Shown here one piece after another: positions 36,931 to 45,757 of a stretch of 64,000 bases of DNA (within the stretch, counting starts at the first letter, position 1; every line of letters starts with the position of its first letter). Origin of the DNA: Candidatus Aminicenantota bacterium (GTDB lineage Bacteria; Acidobacteriota; Aminicenantia; Aminicenantales; Saccharicenantaceae). A program made the position numbers and the translations under genes. The stretch spans positions 186,001 through 250,000 of the forward strand of contig JACIYI010000001.1 of NCBI GenBank assembly GCA_014360005.1, read 5' to 3'. The notes beneath the pieces are model-generated. The model was not told the origin of the DNA, ran no database searches, and worked only from the letters and a program-made list of their open reading frames with translations.

Positions 36931-37437
36931 ATGAGATACTATCTTTCGCTCGGCAGTAACCTTGGCCAGCGGGCCCGGCACCTGGCTCAGGCTCGCAGTC
37001 TGCTCCAGAAAGCCGGAGTCATAATTGTCCGCCAGTCATCCATCTACGAAACCGAACCGGTGGATTACCTGGACCAGCCCTGGTTCTACAATCAGGTGCT
37101 GGAAGTGGAAGCGGCCCGCAGTCCCATGGCCCTGCTGCACCTAGTGAAGGAGATCGAGCTGCGGATGAAGCGGCGGCCGTCGGTGGATAAAGGCCCCCGG
37201 GTGATCGATATCGATATTCTGCTGGCCGGGAAAAACGTGGTCCAGACCAACCGGCTGGTGGTGCCGCACCCCAGGATGAGCTTCCGCAATTTTGTCATGG
37301 TGCCCCTGGCTGAAATAGCCCCGGATTTCATCCATCCTCTGTTCCATCTGCCGGTGTCGGTGCTGGCCCGAATGACCGGCGATTCCTCGGCCGTCCGCAA
37401 GGTGGGAGAAGTCCACCATCAGGTTCAGGCGGTCTGA
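36931..37437 (+). CDS. folK: 2-amino-4-hydroxy-6-hydroxymethyldihydropteridine diphosphokinase
   Basis: 168 residues, the normal FolK length. The N-terminal LSLGSNLGQRARHL, YETEPVDYLDQPWFYNQ (substrate loop) and RRPSVDKGPRVIDIDILL with the Mg2+-binding Asp pair are all present, followed by VPHPRMSFRNFVMVPLAEIAP. It transfers pyrophosphate from ATP to the pterin in folate synthesis. It lies 60 bp after the amidohydrolase gene. No other folate gene is nearby. Confidence 0.95.
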   Translation: MRYYLSLGSNLGQRARHLAQARSLLQKAGVIIVRQSSIYETEPVDYLDQPWFYNQVLEVEAARSPMALLHLVKEIELRMKRRPSVDKGPRVIDIDILLAGKNVVQTNRLVVPHPRMSFRNFVMVPLAEIAPDFIHPLFHLPVSVLARMTGDSSAVRKVGEVHHQVQAV

Positions 37438-37669
37438 TCAACTTTTCCCCCCTTTTTCTATTGGTTCTTCTTATTCCTTTTAATCCTTGAACCGGTTAAT
37501 TCTTAGAAGCAGCTAGTACTGCACGGGAATAGTATTAAACAGGTGTCAAGGGGCGATCCAATACCGGGTGATATTTAGCAAGATACCCGCGCTTAAATTT
37601 CCTAAACTCCTGCCGGTACGGCTTCTGTCTGGTCGGCTTGATTTATAATTTATTATTTCTTCTGGTAAT

Positions 37670-40273
37670 TTACCTGACTGTACCGTAAAAAATAGAATTG
37701 AAAAGCAGTTTGAAAGTGCCGCGGGACTGGGCTCTGAACTGCACCGGAAAGCCGAGCAGAATCAAATTTCCTTTTTGCAGTGGAACGTCGACAATGGCCG
37801 CCTTCTGCTGGATGAGTTTCTCTCCGTGAATCCAGCCGCTGAGCAGCAGGTTGTCGGCAGCGTATTTAGCCACTATCCGTGGGGAATTTTTCTGGTCAAA
37901 AGAAGGAAAAACATCAAAGGCGCAGCTTTCGGCAAAGACCACCGGTTGCTGGCTATCCATTCCATAGGCGACCGGGTGGGTCCGGTCAAACTCGGCCAGC
38001 AGGATGGAACCCGAGCAATTGAATTCGTCCCTTTTTGCTTTTTCCAGGAGGTTGCGGACAGCCGGCTGGAACTGGCCAGTGGCCAGGTTGCAGGAAGTGT
38101 TTAGGAAGACCAGCGTGCCGCCTTCTTTGACAAATTGTTTTAAGTTGTTCACCCCGCGCTCGGTCAGGCCGCCAACATAGTCCGGCGGCATATCACCTTT
38201 GCGATAGCCATGGAGCAGCAGTTCCGGCGAATAATGGTCGGGGATAACAATGGTATCGTACTGGCTGGCCAGGTGTCCGGCCTTGATATCGGCATCGTGC
38301 AGGCTCTTGTAGCTGAATTCGTGCTCGTCCAGGATGAACCTGGTCCAGCCCTCATCCTCCACTGCCACCCAGGACTGGTAGACCCCCAGGCGCGGAGCCT
38401 TGACTTCAATGGTTTCCACCGTCGGCCTGGAGCCGCAGGCTTGAATTTTCAGACTGAGGTCCCGGGCCAGCTTGTCCATGAAATTGCGGCTGACCGAGCT
38501 GGCGATAATGGTGCCTTCAGGATAGTTCTGGCCGTCATGGGTAAAACTCTTTCTGGCCCAGGCAATTCTTCCTTTTTGCTTCAGGATGCGATTCATGGCC
38601 ACGAATGAGGCATTCTGCCCGTGGTCCAGGAGAAAAGCGGCCGAACCGGAGCCTCCCACTTTACCAGCCGGAGGATTGACCACCGCCAGCGAGTTTAATT
38701 TAGCGGAAACCGGACTGCTGGCTGCCTGGATTTTAAGGTTGAACTGGTAAGATAGGGTCCAGCCCATCATGTCGTAGGCTTCAAGGGGAGAGCCTTCAAT
38801 CTTCCTCGATTGCACCAGTCCCTGCCACAGGTTCGGATATTTCCTGAGGTCGGGATAACGTTGCTCTTCCAGCATGTTCTTGGCGAACAGGGCAAAGGGC
38901 TGGCTCATAGGAATGACCAGGGTTCCCCTGGGATAAGATAGACCATCGCAGGTAAAATCTTCCTGGGCTTCGTAAACTTCAATTCCCAGGAGTATCATCC
39001 GGTTCAGGAGCAACGCCAGGTTGCCGGGGTCGGTCTGGGCCCTGGGGATTATCCAGGCGTAGGGCGGCTCTTTCTGAAATCTGGCCATGACTTCGCTGGC
39101 CATTTTATATTTATTGAAGAGAAGTTCCTGGCGGTACTTGGCAGCTACTTCCAGCACGGCCTTGGAAGCGGTCAGACAGTAATCCACCGCATCCCTCAGC
39201 CGCCACCAGCCGCCTTTCCAGGGGCTGGGATAAAAAGCCGACATGGTCAGGTCCTGGTATTCGGCCGGGAAATCCCTGACAGTATAAAACCTCGGTGTGG
39301 CGTAGCGGTAAAGGGCCGTCTCCGTCAATATAGAAATTATGTTATGCGAATCCACCACCTGGGTCACATAGCCGGGATACCAGGTGTCGAAGAAAATTCT
39401 GGAAATGGCTCCTTCCTTGCCCTCAGAATCAAAGGCCGCTCCCATGGCCGAGCCGATCAGGTTCTGCCAGCGGACGATCAGGGGATGGACGTTGGGGTTG
39501 GTCGGTTCGGAATTGGGGGGAATCCAGATGCGGGCCGGGAAAGGAGCCGTCTGATGGTGATTGTAGAGAATCACCGGGTACCATTCCTGGTTGACCAGTC
39601 TGGTAATATGCTGGGTTTCCTTCAGGTTGGCCAGGTAGGAATCGCGGTTATTATCATGTCCAGCGTAATAATGATAGAGATAGGGCAGGGGAGAGACTTC
39701 AAACGGGGTGCCGACATTCTTATGATACCAGTCAGCCAGCAGGTTCATCCCGTCCGGGTTGGCAAAAACCAGCAGACAGATGACTTGGTCGAGTATCCGC
39801 AGAGTTTTTTCATCGCGGGCCGAAACCAGGTCGTAGGCCAGCTGCACCAGGTGCTGGGCCGGGGCGCATTCGGAAGCATGCAGTCCGCCGTCGATGTAGA
39901 CCACGGCCTTGCCCTGGGCTGATAGCCGGAGCGCTTCTTCCGGGCTGAGGCCTCTGGCCAGAGACAGCTTTTTTATGATTTCCTGATATTTTTCCAGGCT
40001 GGCCAGGTTCTCAGCCGATGAGATGATGGCACAGTACATGGGCCGGCCCATGGTCGTTTGGCCCATTTCCTTGAGCCGGATGCGGTCGGAAACCGAGGCT
40101 ACCTTTTTAAGGTAATCGATGGCCTGGTCATAGGTGATGAGATGGTAATCGGCTCCAACCTTGAAACCCAGGATATCCTCCGGAGCCGGAATCACCTGGG
40201 CCCTGGCTCCAGCCGGGATAAAAAGCAGCAAACCAACTACCAGCAGACATAAAAAATAGCTGTGTCTATTCAT
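37670..40273 (-). CDS. M14-family zinc carboxypeptidase-like protein, secreted
   Basis: 867 residues with a signal peptide (LCLLVVGLLLFIPAGARA). GLHASECAPAQH supplies the HxxE zinc pair, DNNRDS the substrate-binding Arg, YNHHQT the third zinc His, and ILTETALYRY the catalytic Glu of M14. The long C-terminal half (about residues 400-867) looks like a glutamine-amidotransferase-like flavodoxin fold (VIPDHYSPELLLHGY...GGTLVFLNTSCNLA) found in large bacterial M14 proteins. A CAGGAG ribosome-binding site is 8 nt before ATG. It is third in a cysS-yraN-M14 run, 19 bp after yraN. Likely role: extracytoplasmic trimming of peptides. Confidence 0.9.
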   Translation of the reverse strand: MNRHSYFLCLLVVGLLLFIPAGARAQVIPAPEDILGFKVGADYHLITYDQAIDYLKKVASVSDRIRLKEMGQTTMGRPMYCAIISSAENLASLEKYQEIIKKLSLARGLSPEEALRLSAQGKAVVYIDGGLHASECAPAQHLVQLAYDLVSARDEKTLRILDQVICLLVFANPDGMNLLADWYHKNVGTPFEVSPLPYLYHYYAGHDNNRDSYLANLKETQHITRLVNQEWYPVILYNHHQTAPFPARIWIPPNSEPTNPNVHPLIVRWQNLIGSAMGAAFDSEGKEGAISRIFFDTWYPGYVTQVVDSHNIISILTETALYRYATPRFYTVRDFPAEYQDLTMSAFYPSPWKGGWWRLRDAVDYCLTASKAVLEVAAKYRQELLFNKYKMASEVMARFQKEPPYAWIIPRAQTDPGNLALLLNRMILLGIEVYEAQEDFTCDGLSYPRGTLVIPMSQPFALFAKNMLEEQRYPDLRKYPNLWQGLVQSRKIEGSPLEAYDMMGWTLSYQFNLKIQAASSPVSAKLNSLAVVNPPAGKVGGSGSAAFLLDHGQNASFVAMNRILKQKGRIAWARKSFTHDGQNYPEGTIIASSVSRNFMDKLARDLSLKIQACGSRPTVETIEVKAPRLGVYQSWVAVEDEGWTRFILDEHEFSYKSLHDADIKAGHLASQYDTIVIPDHYSPELLLHGYRKGDMPPDYVGGLTERGVNNLKQFVKEGGTLVFLNTSCNLATGQFQPAVRNLLEKAKRDEFNCSGSILLAEFDRTHPVAYGMDSQQPVVFAESCAFDVFPSFDQKNSPRIVAKYAADNLLLSGWIHGEKLIQQKAAIVDVPLQKGNLILLGFPVQFRAQSRGTFKLLFNSIFYGTVR

Positions 40274-40292
40274 AATCTATCTCCTGCGTAAA

Positions 40293-40664
40293 TTATTCAA
40301 AGGCATTTATCAGATGTTCAATTGCGGCCTGGCCCCGGTCATCAAAACTCAGGCTGATGACGTCAAAGCGGCAGTCAACCTGGCTCAGGTTATTAAGGTA
40401 CAGGTAACCCTCGGCCGCCCGCCGCAGGTGGGCCTTTTTGCGTTCGGTAATGGCTTCTTCGGGGGAACCGAAGTCGTCAGAACTCCTGGTCTTAACTTCA
40501 ATAAAGACCAGGTAATCACCGTCGCGGGCAATGAGGTCAATTTCCGTATGATGGAACTGGAAGTGGCTGGTAATAATCTGGTAACCCTTGCTCTTGAGGT
40601 ATTCCGCAGCTATTTCCTCGCCCCAGCGGCCAAAACGGAGCGAGTCTATTTTATCTTTTTCCAC
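40293..40664 (-). CDS. yraN: YraN/UPF0102 family nuclease-like protein
   Basis: 123 residues from a GTG start that overlaps the end of cysS by 19 bp. The family core is seen: RWGEEIAAEYLKSKGYQIITSHFQFHHTEIDLIARDGDYLVFIEVKTRSSDDFGSP. The D-(9)-EVK arrangement is that of Holliday-junction-resolvase-like endonuclease folds (EID...FIEVK). The family's cellular role is unsettled. Co-translation with cysS is likely. Confidence 0.92.
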   Translation of the reverse strand: MEKDKIDSLRFGRWGEEIAAEYLKSKGYQIITSHFQFHHTEIDLIARDGDYLVFIEVKTRSSDDFGSPEEAITERKKAHLRRAAEGYLYLNNLSQVDCRFDVISLSFDDRGQAAIEHLINAFE

Positions 40665-42040
40665 CTGACGCCTTCTTTGGTATCTTCCAGGATTAGGCCC
40701 AGCTGTCGCAGCTCCTCGCGGATAGCGTCGGCCAGGGCAAAATTTTTCTCTTTCCGGGCTTTCTGGCGTAACTCTATTTTTTCCAGGATTTCAGCCGGCA
40801 GGTCTTCTTCTTTTATTTCCGGCAGGATGGCCAGCACCCGGTCGAGGTCAGACAACGTCTGCAGCACCAGGATGGCATCCTCCTGTTTGATCTGGTCCCG
40901 GGCCAGGCGGGAATTTATTTCCCGGATAAATTCAAACAGGGCGGCCAGCCCGGCAGAAATGTTCAGGTCATCGGCCAGGCTGTCCTTAAATTCGGCTAAA
41001 GTCCTGTCCGCCAGCCTCCGGACGTCGGGGTCGGAGCCGGCCGCAAAAGTCCGGTGTTCAAGCTCGTAAACGAAATCCAGGATTCTCTGCCTGGAGGCTC
41101 GAGCCTGCTCCAGGTTATCAAAGGTAAAATTCAGCATCTTGCGGTAGTGGGTGGACAGCAGGAAAAACCTCAGGTCAACGGGGTCGGTTCCCCGCTCCAG
41201 CAGGTCGCGCAGAGTGTAGAAGTTCCCCCTTGACTTGGACATTTTTTCGCCGTCGACTACCAGATGATGGCAGTGGAGCCAGTAGTTGACGAACTTCTGG
41301 CCGTAGTAAGCCTCGGACTGGGCGATCTCGTTTTCGTGGTGAGGGAAAATGTTATCAATTCCGCCGCAGTGGATATCAATGGTCGGGCCGAGATAGCGGG
41401 TGCTCATAGCTGAACATTCGATATGCCATCCTGGCCGACCTGGACCCAGCTCGGTTTCCCAGTAGGGCTCTCCCTCCTTGGCCTTTTTCCACAGGGCAAA
41501 GTCGTGCGCGCTTTCTTTCTCATATTCGTCGCTGTCTACCCTGGCCCCGGCCTTCAGCTCTTTCAGGTTGATCTTGGCCAGGCGTCCATAGGCTGGGAAT
41601 TTCTCAATGCTGAAATAAACGGAACCTTCCTTATAATAGGCAAAACCTTTTTCCAGCAAGCCCTTGACCATTCTGACCATGTCGGGGATGTGTTCGGTGG
41701 CCCGGGGGTAGATATCAGCTGGCAGCAGCCGCAGGACCTTACTATCTTCAAAAAAGGCCTCGATGTACTTGGCCGTGTAGTCCTGAAGAGAAATTCCCAG
41801 ACTTCTGGCTCCCTTAATGGTTTTGTCGTCAACGTCGGTCAGGTTCATCACGTGGATGACTTTGTAACCGTAAAAAATCAGGAATCTCTTCAGCAGGTCC
41901 TCAAAGAGGTAGGCCCGGTAATTGCCGATATGGGGATAGTCGTAGACGGTTGGTCCGCAGGTATAGAGGCGAACTTCGCCTTCCCGGAGCGGCCGGAATT
42001 CTTCCAGGGAACCGGACAGAGTATTAAAAAAGCGAATCAT
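40646..42040 (-). CDS. cysS: Cysteinyl-tRNA synthetase
   Basis: About 464 residues from ATG at 42038-42040; the TTG at 42076 is less likely. Zinc ligands occur in YTCGPTVYDYPHIGNYR (which also holds the HIGH-type motif HIGN), WHIECSAMS and CGGIDNIFPHHENE. The KMSKS loop reads GEKMSKSRGNF. The length is normal for the class I enzyme. It starts the cysS-yraN-M14 run on the minus strand and is divergent from the LOR gene. Confidence 0.96.
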   Translation of the reverse strand: MIRFFNTLSGSLEEFRPLREGEVRLYTCGPTVYDYPHIGNYRAYLFEDLLKRFLIFYGYKVIHVMNLTDVDDKTIKGARSLGISLQDYTAKYIEAFFEDSKVLRLLPADIYPRATEHIPDMVRMVKGLLEKGFAYYKEGSVYFSIEKFPAYGRLAKINLKELKAGARVDSDEYEKESAHDFALWKKAKEGEPYWETELGPGRPGWHIECSAMSTRYLGPTIDIHCGGIDNIFPHHENEIAQSEAYYGQKFVNYWLHCHHLVVDGEKMSKSRGNFYTLRDLLERGTDPVDLRFFLLSTHYRKMLNFTFDNLEQARASRQRILDFVYELEHRTFAAGSDPDVRRLADRTLAEFKDSLADDLNISAGLAALFEFIREINSRLARDQIKQEDAILVLQTLSDLDRVLAILPEIKEEDLPAEILEKIELRQKARKEKNFALADAIREELRQLGLILEDTKEGVRWKKIK

Positions 42041-42126
42041 CCCGACTATTATGTCCAAAGCACTTCCGCCCGTCAATAGCAGCGAGATTTTCGAACCGGA
42101 CGGCCTTGTCTTATAGACGGATTTGT

Positions 42127-42156
42127 TTGACCTTATTTCTCAAAATATGACATAAT
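42127..42156 (+). promoter_or_regulatory. Promoter of the lysine-degradation operon
   Basis: TTGACC at 42127-42132, 18-bp spacer, CATAAT at 42151-42156 with TGA directly before it (extended -10). The ATG of the LOR gene is 34 bp downstream. Confidence 0.5.
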
Positions 42157-42189
42157 ATAAACCTAATTAATAAAAAAAAGGGAATAATA

Positions 42190-43503
42190 ATGAAAATCAA
42201 TGTTGGGCTCAGACGAGAAGACATTAGCCGCTGGGAAAGAAGAGTTCCGCTTATCCCTTCGCATATCCGGGAACTGCAGGAAAATCATCCCCTTCAATTC
42301 TATGTGCAGCCTTCCGACATCAGGGTCTTTCCCGATTCCGAGTACCGGGCGGCCGGAGCCCTGGTGCAGGAAGACCTCTGTCCCAGCCGGGTGGTTCTGG
42401 CCATCAAGGAAATCCCGCTGTCCCTGTTTGAGCCGGGCAAGGTCTATGTTTTCTTCTCCCACACCATAAAGGGACAGCCTCACAATATGCCCATGCTCAG
42501 GAGAATTATGGAGCTGGGCTGCACCCTCATTGATTATGAAAAAATGACCGATGACCAGGGCCGGCGGGTCCTGTTTTTTGGTAATTATGCCGGACATGCC
42601 GGTATGCTCGATTCTCTCTGGGCTTATGGGCAGAGACTTAAAACCCTCGGCCTGGAAACGCCATTTCTGAGATTGAAGCAGGCTGTGCACTATGCCAGCC
42701 TGACCGAAATCAAAGAAGAAGTAAGAGCTACTGGCCAGGAAATCGTGGACAGGGGCCTGCCTCCGGAAATCAGTCCCTTTGTCTGCGGCTTTTTTGGCTA
42801 CGGCCATGTGTCCCAGGGGGCTCAGGAAATCTTTGACCTCCTACCGGCAGTAGAAATCAAGCCGACCGAACTGGCTGACACGGTTGAGCGTGGCTATTTT
42901 TCCCCGCACCGGGTGTACAAAGTGGTTTTTAAAGAAGAAGACATGGTCAGGCCCAGGGGAGCCCACTCCTTTGACCTCCAGGATTATTACCAGCACCCGG
43001 AAAAATACTATCCGGTGGTCGAGGAATACCTGCCTTACCTGAGCCTCCTGATCAACGGCATCTTCTGGACCCCGAAGTATCCCCGGTTTGTCACCAGGAA
43101 ATTCTTACAGCAGCTTTACGGTGGTAGCAGCCGACCCCGACTCCAGGTGATTGGTGATATCACCTGTGATATCGACGGTTCCATCGAGAGCACGGTTAAA
43201 GCCGCTGATTCTGAAAAACCGGTCTATGTTTATGACCCGGTAAGGGGTGAAGCCATTGATGGTTTCGAAGGCCCCGGCCCGGTGGTTATGGCCGTCTACA
43301 ACCTTCCGGCCGAATTGCCGGTTGAATCTTCTACTTATTTCAGCCAGGGACTGAAGAAATACGTGCCAGCGCTGGCCCTGACCGATTATTCCCGGACTTT
43401 TGACCGGCTGGAACTGGACCCGGTCATAAAGCGGGCGGTCATCGTGCATAACGGGCAGCTTACTCCAGACTACCTTTACCTGGAAGATTTTCTTAAAAAA
43501 TAG
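42190..43503 (+). CDS. Lysine-ketoglutarate reductase (LOR) domain protein
   Basis: 437 residues. The N-terminus VGLRREDISRWERRVPLIPSHIREL is the alanine-dehydrogenase/transhydrogenase-type start of lysine-ketoglutarate reductases. FFSHTIKGQPHNMPMLRRIMELGCTLIDYEKM and VIGDITCDIDGSIESTVK are also characteristic of the LKR half of eukaryotic AASS. It condenses lysine with 2-oxoglutarate to saccharopine using NAD(P)H. The saccharopine dehydrogenase gene follows after 32 bp, so the two AASS halves are separate adjacent genes. Start supported by AAGGGA upstream. Confidence 0.9.
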   Translation: MKINVGLRREDISRWERRVPLIPSHIRELQENHPLQFYVQPSDIRVFPDSEYRAAGALVQEDLCPSRVVLAIKEIPLSLFEPGKVYVFFSHTIKGQPHNMPMLRRIMELGCTLIDYEKMTDDQGRRVLFFGNYAGHAGMLDSLWAYGQRLKTLGLETPFLRLKQAVHYASLTEIKEEVRATGQEIVDRGLPPEISPFVCGFFGYGHVSQGAQEIFDLLPAVEIKPTELADTVERGYFSPHRVYKVVFKEEDMVRPRGAHSFDLQDYYQHPEKYYPVVEEYLPYLSLLINGIFWTPKYPRFVTRKFLQQLYGGSSRPRLQVIGDITCDIDGSIESTVKAADSEKPVYVYDPVRGEAIDGFEGPGPVVMAVYNLPAELPVESSTYFSQGLKKYVPALALTDYSRTFDRLELDPVIKRAVIVHNGQLTPDYLYLEDFLKK

Positions 43504-43535
43504 AAACTCATTCTGTTGATAAAAGCGAGGTACCC

Positions 43536-44858
43536 ATGAAAAAAGTCTGTCTGCTGGGAGCCGGACTGGTGGCCGGTCCGCTGATTGAATACCTGCTCCA
43601 GTTTGATGAGGTCGAACTGATGGTGGCTGATATCGACCTGGAACGGGCCAGGAGTCTGGTTAAAGACCACCCCCGCGGCCGGGTCTTTCAGCTGGACCTC
43701 CAGAACCGACCGGAGCTGGTGAAGCTTGTCTCCGATGCAGAAGTCGTGGTCAGCATGGTTCCTTACACTTTTCATCCTTATGTGGCTGAAATCTGTCTGG
43801 AACTGGGAAAACACCTGGTCACCGCCTCCTACGTCAGCCCGGCTATGAAAGCCCTGGACGGCCGGGCCAGAGAAAAAGGATTGATATTCCTGAATGAACT
43901 CGGCCTGGACCCGGGAATAGATCACATGGAAGCCATGAGGCTGATAGAGGCAGCTCACCAGGCCGGCGGCCGAGTGGTCAGCTTTGTTTCCTACTGCGGT
44001 GGATTGCCGGCGCCCGAAGCCAGCGACAATCCTTTCGGTTACAAGTTTTCCTGGAGTCCGCGCGGAGTCCTGCTGGCCGGGAGAAACGAAGCCCGCTACT
44101 TGCTGGATGGGCGGGAGGTGGTGGTCCCGGCCGAAGAGCTCTTCAGCCATTACCAAATGCTTGACATCCCGGGCCTGGGAATGTTCGAAGGTTATCCCAA
44201 CCGAAATTCTGTTTCTTACCTGGAAACCTACGGAATCAGGGAAGCCAGGACCATGCTCCGAGGAACCCTGCGCTATCCTGGCTGGTGCCAGAAGATGAAA
44301 AAGATTGGCGAACTGGGACTTCTGGACATCAACGAAAGGGAATGGCAGTCTCCAACCTATGCCGGTTTCATGCGGGAGTACCTGAAAATAGGGGAGAGCG
44401 TTGAGCTTAAAGCAGCCGTGGCTGACCGGTTGCAGTTGAGTCGGCAATCGGATGTCATCCAGAGCCTGGACTGGCTGGGACTTTTCAGTGAGCAGCCCCT
44501 GCCGTCACGAAAAATCTCGCCGCTCGACCTGCTGGTGGCCCTGATGGTAGAAAAGCTCAAATACCGGGAAGGCGAAAGGGATATGACCGTTTTACAGCAT
44601 CAGATAACGGTCGAGTACCCGGCGAAGGGGCGCGAGCTGGTCACCTCGACCCTGATAGACTTCGGCCAGCCCCGCGGTCATTCTTCTATGTCCAGAACGG
44701 TTGGACTTCCTGTGGCCCTGGGAGTAAAATTGATTCTGGAAAGAAGGATCGGACTGAGCGGCGTCCTGACCCCAACCGTCAGGGAAATTTACGAGCCGAT
44801 TCTGGCCGAGCTGGAAACGCTAGGTCTGGCCTTTAAGGAAGAAAGAAAATTCATCTGA
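43536..44858 (+). CDS. Saccharopine dehydrogenase (glutamate-forming type)
   Basis: 440 residues. The Rossmann start KKVCLLGAGLVAGPLIEYLL (GxGxxxxP) matches saccharopine dehydrogenases of the AASS SDH half. VSMVPYTFHPYVAEICLELGKHLVTASYVSPAMKALD, NELGLDPGIDHMEAM and GGLPAPEASDNPFGYKFSWSPRGVLLAGRN are strongly conserved. It cleaves saccharopine to glutamate and 2-aminoadipate semialdehyde. GAGG precedes the start. Together with the gene before it, it gives the first two steps of lysine catabolism; the semialdehyde dehydrogenase is not in the window. Confidence 0.93.
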   Translation: MKKVCLLGAGLVAGPLIEYLLQFDEVELMVADIDLERARSLVKDHPRGRVFQLDLQNRPELVKLVSDAEVVVSMVPYTFHPYVAEICLELGKHLVTASYVSPAMKALDGRAREKGLIFLNELGLDPGIDHMEAMRLIEAAHQAGGRVVSFVSYCGGLPAPEASDNPFGYKFSWSPRGVLLAGRNEARYLLDGREVVVPAEELFSHYQMLDIPGLGMFEGYPNRNSVSYLETYGIREARTMLRGTLRYPGWCQKMKKIGELGLLDINEREWQSPTYAGFMREYLKIGESVELKAAVADRLQLSRQSDVIQSLDWLGLFSEQPLPSRKISPLDLLVALMVEKLKYREGERDMTVLQHQITVEYPAKGRELVTSTLIDFGQPRGHSSMSRTVGLPVALGVKLILERRIGLSGVLTPTVREIYEPILAELETLGLAFKEERKFI

Positions 44859-44884
44859 GCCCGGGCTCAGGGAGGAGGGCCAGG

Positions 44885-45691
44885 ATGACAAGACAACCTT
44901 ATGTGGCCGGTTACTTTTATCCTGATGACCCCGAGTACCTGAGAAAAACAATCCAATCCTTTGTCAGGGAAGAAGCGGAGAAAATCCGGGCGGTCGGAGT
45001 GGTTTCACCCCATGCCGGTTATGAATATTCAGGGCCGGTGGCCGGGAAAGTTTATTCCTCGGTTGAGATACCAGAAACGGTGATAATTCTTTCGCCAGCC
45101 CATCACCGGATAAATTCTCTTTTTGCCCTGTTTGACCGAGGCAGCTGGTTGACTCCGCTGGGCGAGGTCCAGGTGGAAAGCCGGCTGGCTGACCTGGTGG
45201 CTGGCGGCACCGACCTCATCAGCCGGGACCCGGAAGCTCATCGCAAGGAGCACTCGATTGAGGTCCAGATTCCTTTCCTCCAGTATTTCCGGCCCGAACT
45301 TAAAATTGTGCCGCTGATGATTTCCTACCAGGCGGGGTGGGAAGAGCTGCAGCAGCTGGGGCAGGCCCTGGCCGAAGCTGTCAAGCAGTCTGAACAGCCG
45401 GTGCTGCTGGTGGCCAGCACCGACATGAGTCATTATGTCAGCAAGAAGGTGGCCGAGGAGCTTGATTTCAAGGCCATCTCATTTATGGAAAAGCTTGACC
45501 CGGAAGGGCTTTATAATGTTGTAACCTCCTACGGAATTTCCATGTGCGGTTTCCAGCCGACCACGGCCATGCTGGTTGCGGCCAGGTTGCTGGGAGCCAG
45601 GGAAGGACGCCTGATCAGCTATCAGACCTCAGGGGAAAGAACAGGCGATTACCGGGAGGTAGTGGGCTACGCCGGGATGGTCATCTGTTGA
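44885..45691 (+). CDS. amrB: AmmeMemoRadiSam system protein B (Memo family)
   Basis: 268 residues, start after GGGAGGAGGG, 26 bp after the SDH gene. Memo-fold metal ligands are visible in SPHAGYEYSGPVAGKVY, SPAHHR, KEHSIEVQIPFLQ and STDMSHY, with Cys in SMCGFQPT. Memo proteins are related to extradiol dioxygenases. In bacteria and archaea they co-occur with AMMECR1 and a radical SAM protein, neither of which is here. Function unsettled. Position suggests co-transcription with lysine degradation. Confidence 0.92.
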   Translation: MTRQPYVAGYFYPDDPEYLRKTIQSFVREEAEKIRAVGVVSPHAGYEYSGPVAGKVYSSVEIPETVIILSPAHHRINSLFALFDRGSWLTPLGEVQVESRLADLVAGGTDLISRDPEAHRKEHSIEVQIPFLQYFRPELKIVPLMISYQAGWEELQQLGQALAEAVKQSEQPVLLVASTDMSHYVSKKVAEELDFKAISFMEKLDPEGLYNVVTSYGISMCGFQPTTAMLVAARLLGAREGRLISYQTSGERTGDYREVVGYAGMVIC

Positions 45692-45692
45692 T

Positions 45693-45719
45693 TTAGCAGT
45701 CTTTAAACCAGATTGACAA
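45693..45719 (+). promoter_or_regulatory. Degenerate CIRCE-like operator of the hrcA operon
   Basis: TTAGCAGTC, exactly 9 bp, then GATTGACAA. Against the CIRCE consensus (TTAGCACTC-N9-GAGTGCTAA) the left arm matches 8 of 9 and the right arm 6 of 9. It overlaps the -35 (TTGACA 45713-45718) of the promoter for hrcA, where repressor binding would block transcription. The weak right arm leaves room for chance. Confidence 0.5.
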
Positions 45720-45741
45720 AACTTGCCATTTGAGGTAAATA
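45713..45741 (+). promoter_or_regulatory. Sigma70-type promoter of the hrcA-grpE-dnaK-dnaJ operon
   Basis: TTGACA at 45713-45718, 17-bp spacer, TAAATA at 45736-45741; hrcA starts at 45758. Overlaps the CIRCE-like site. Confidence 0.55.
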
Positions 45742-45757
45742 AAATAAAAAGGGAAAG

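Noticed and set aside
40314..41069. Rightward frame of about 250 codons across yraN and cysS
   Set aside because: It is antisense to two well-supported genes and has no recognisable domain.
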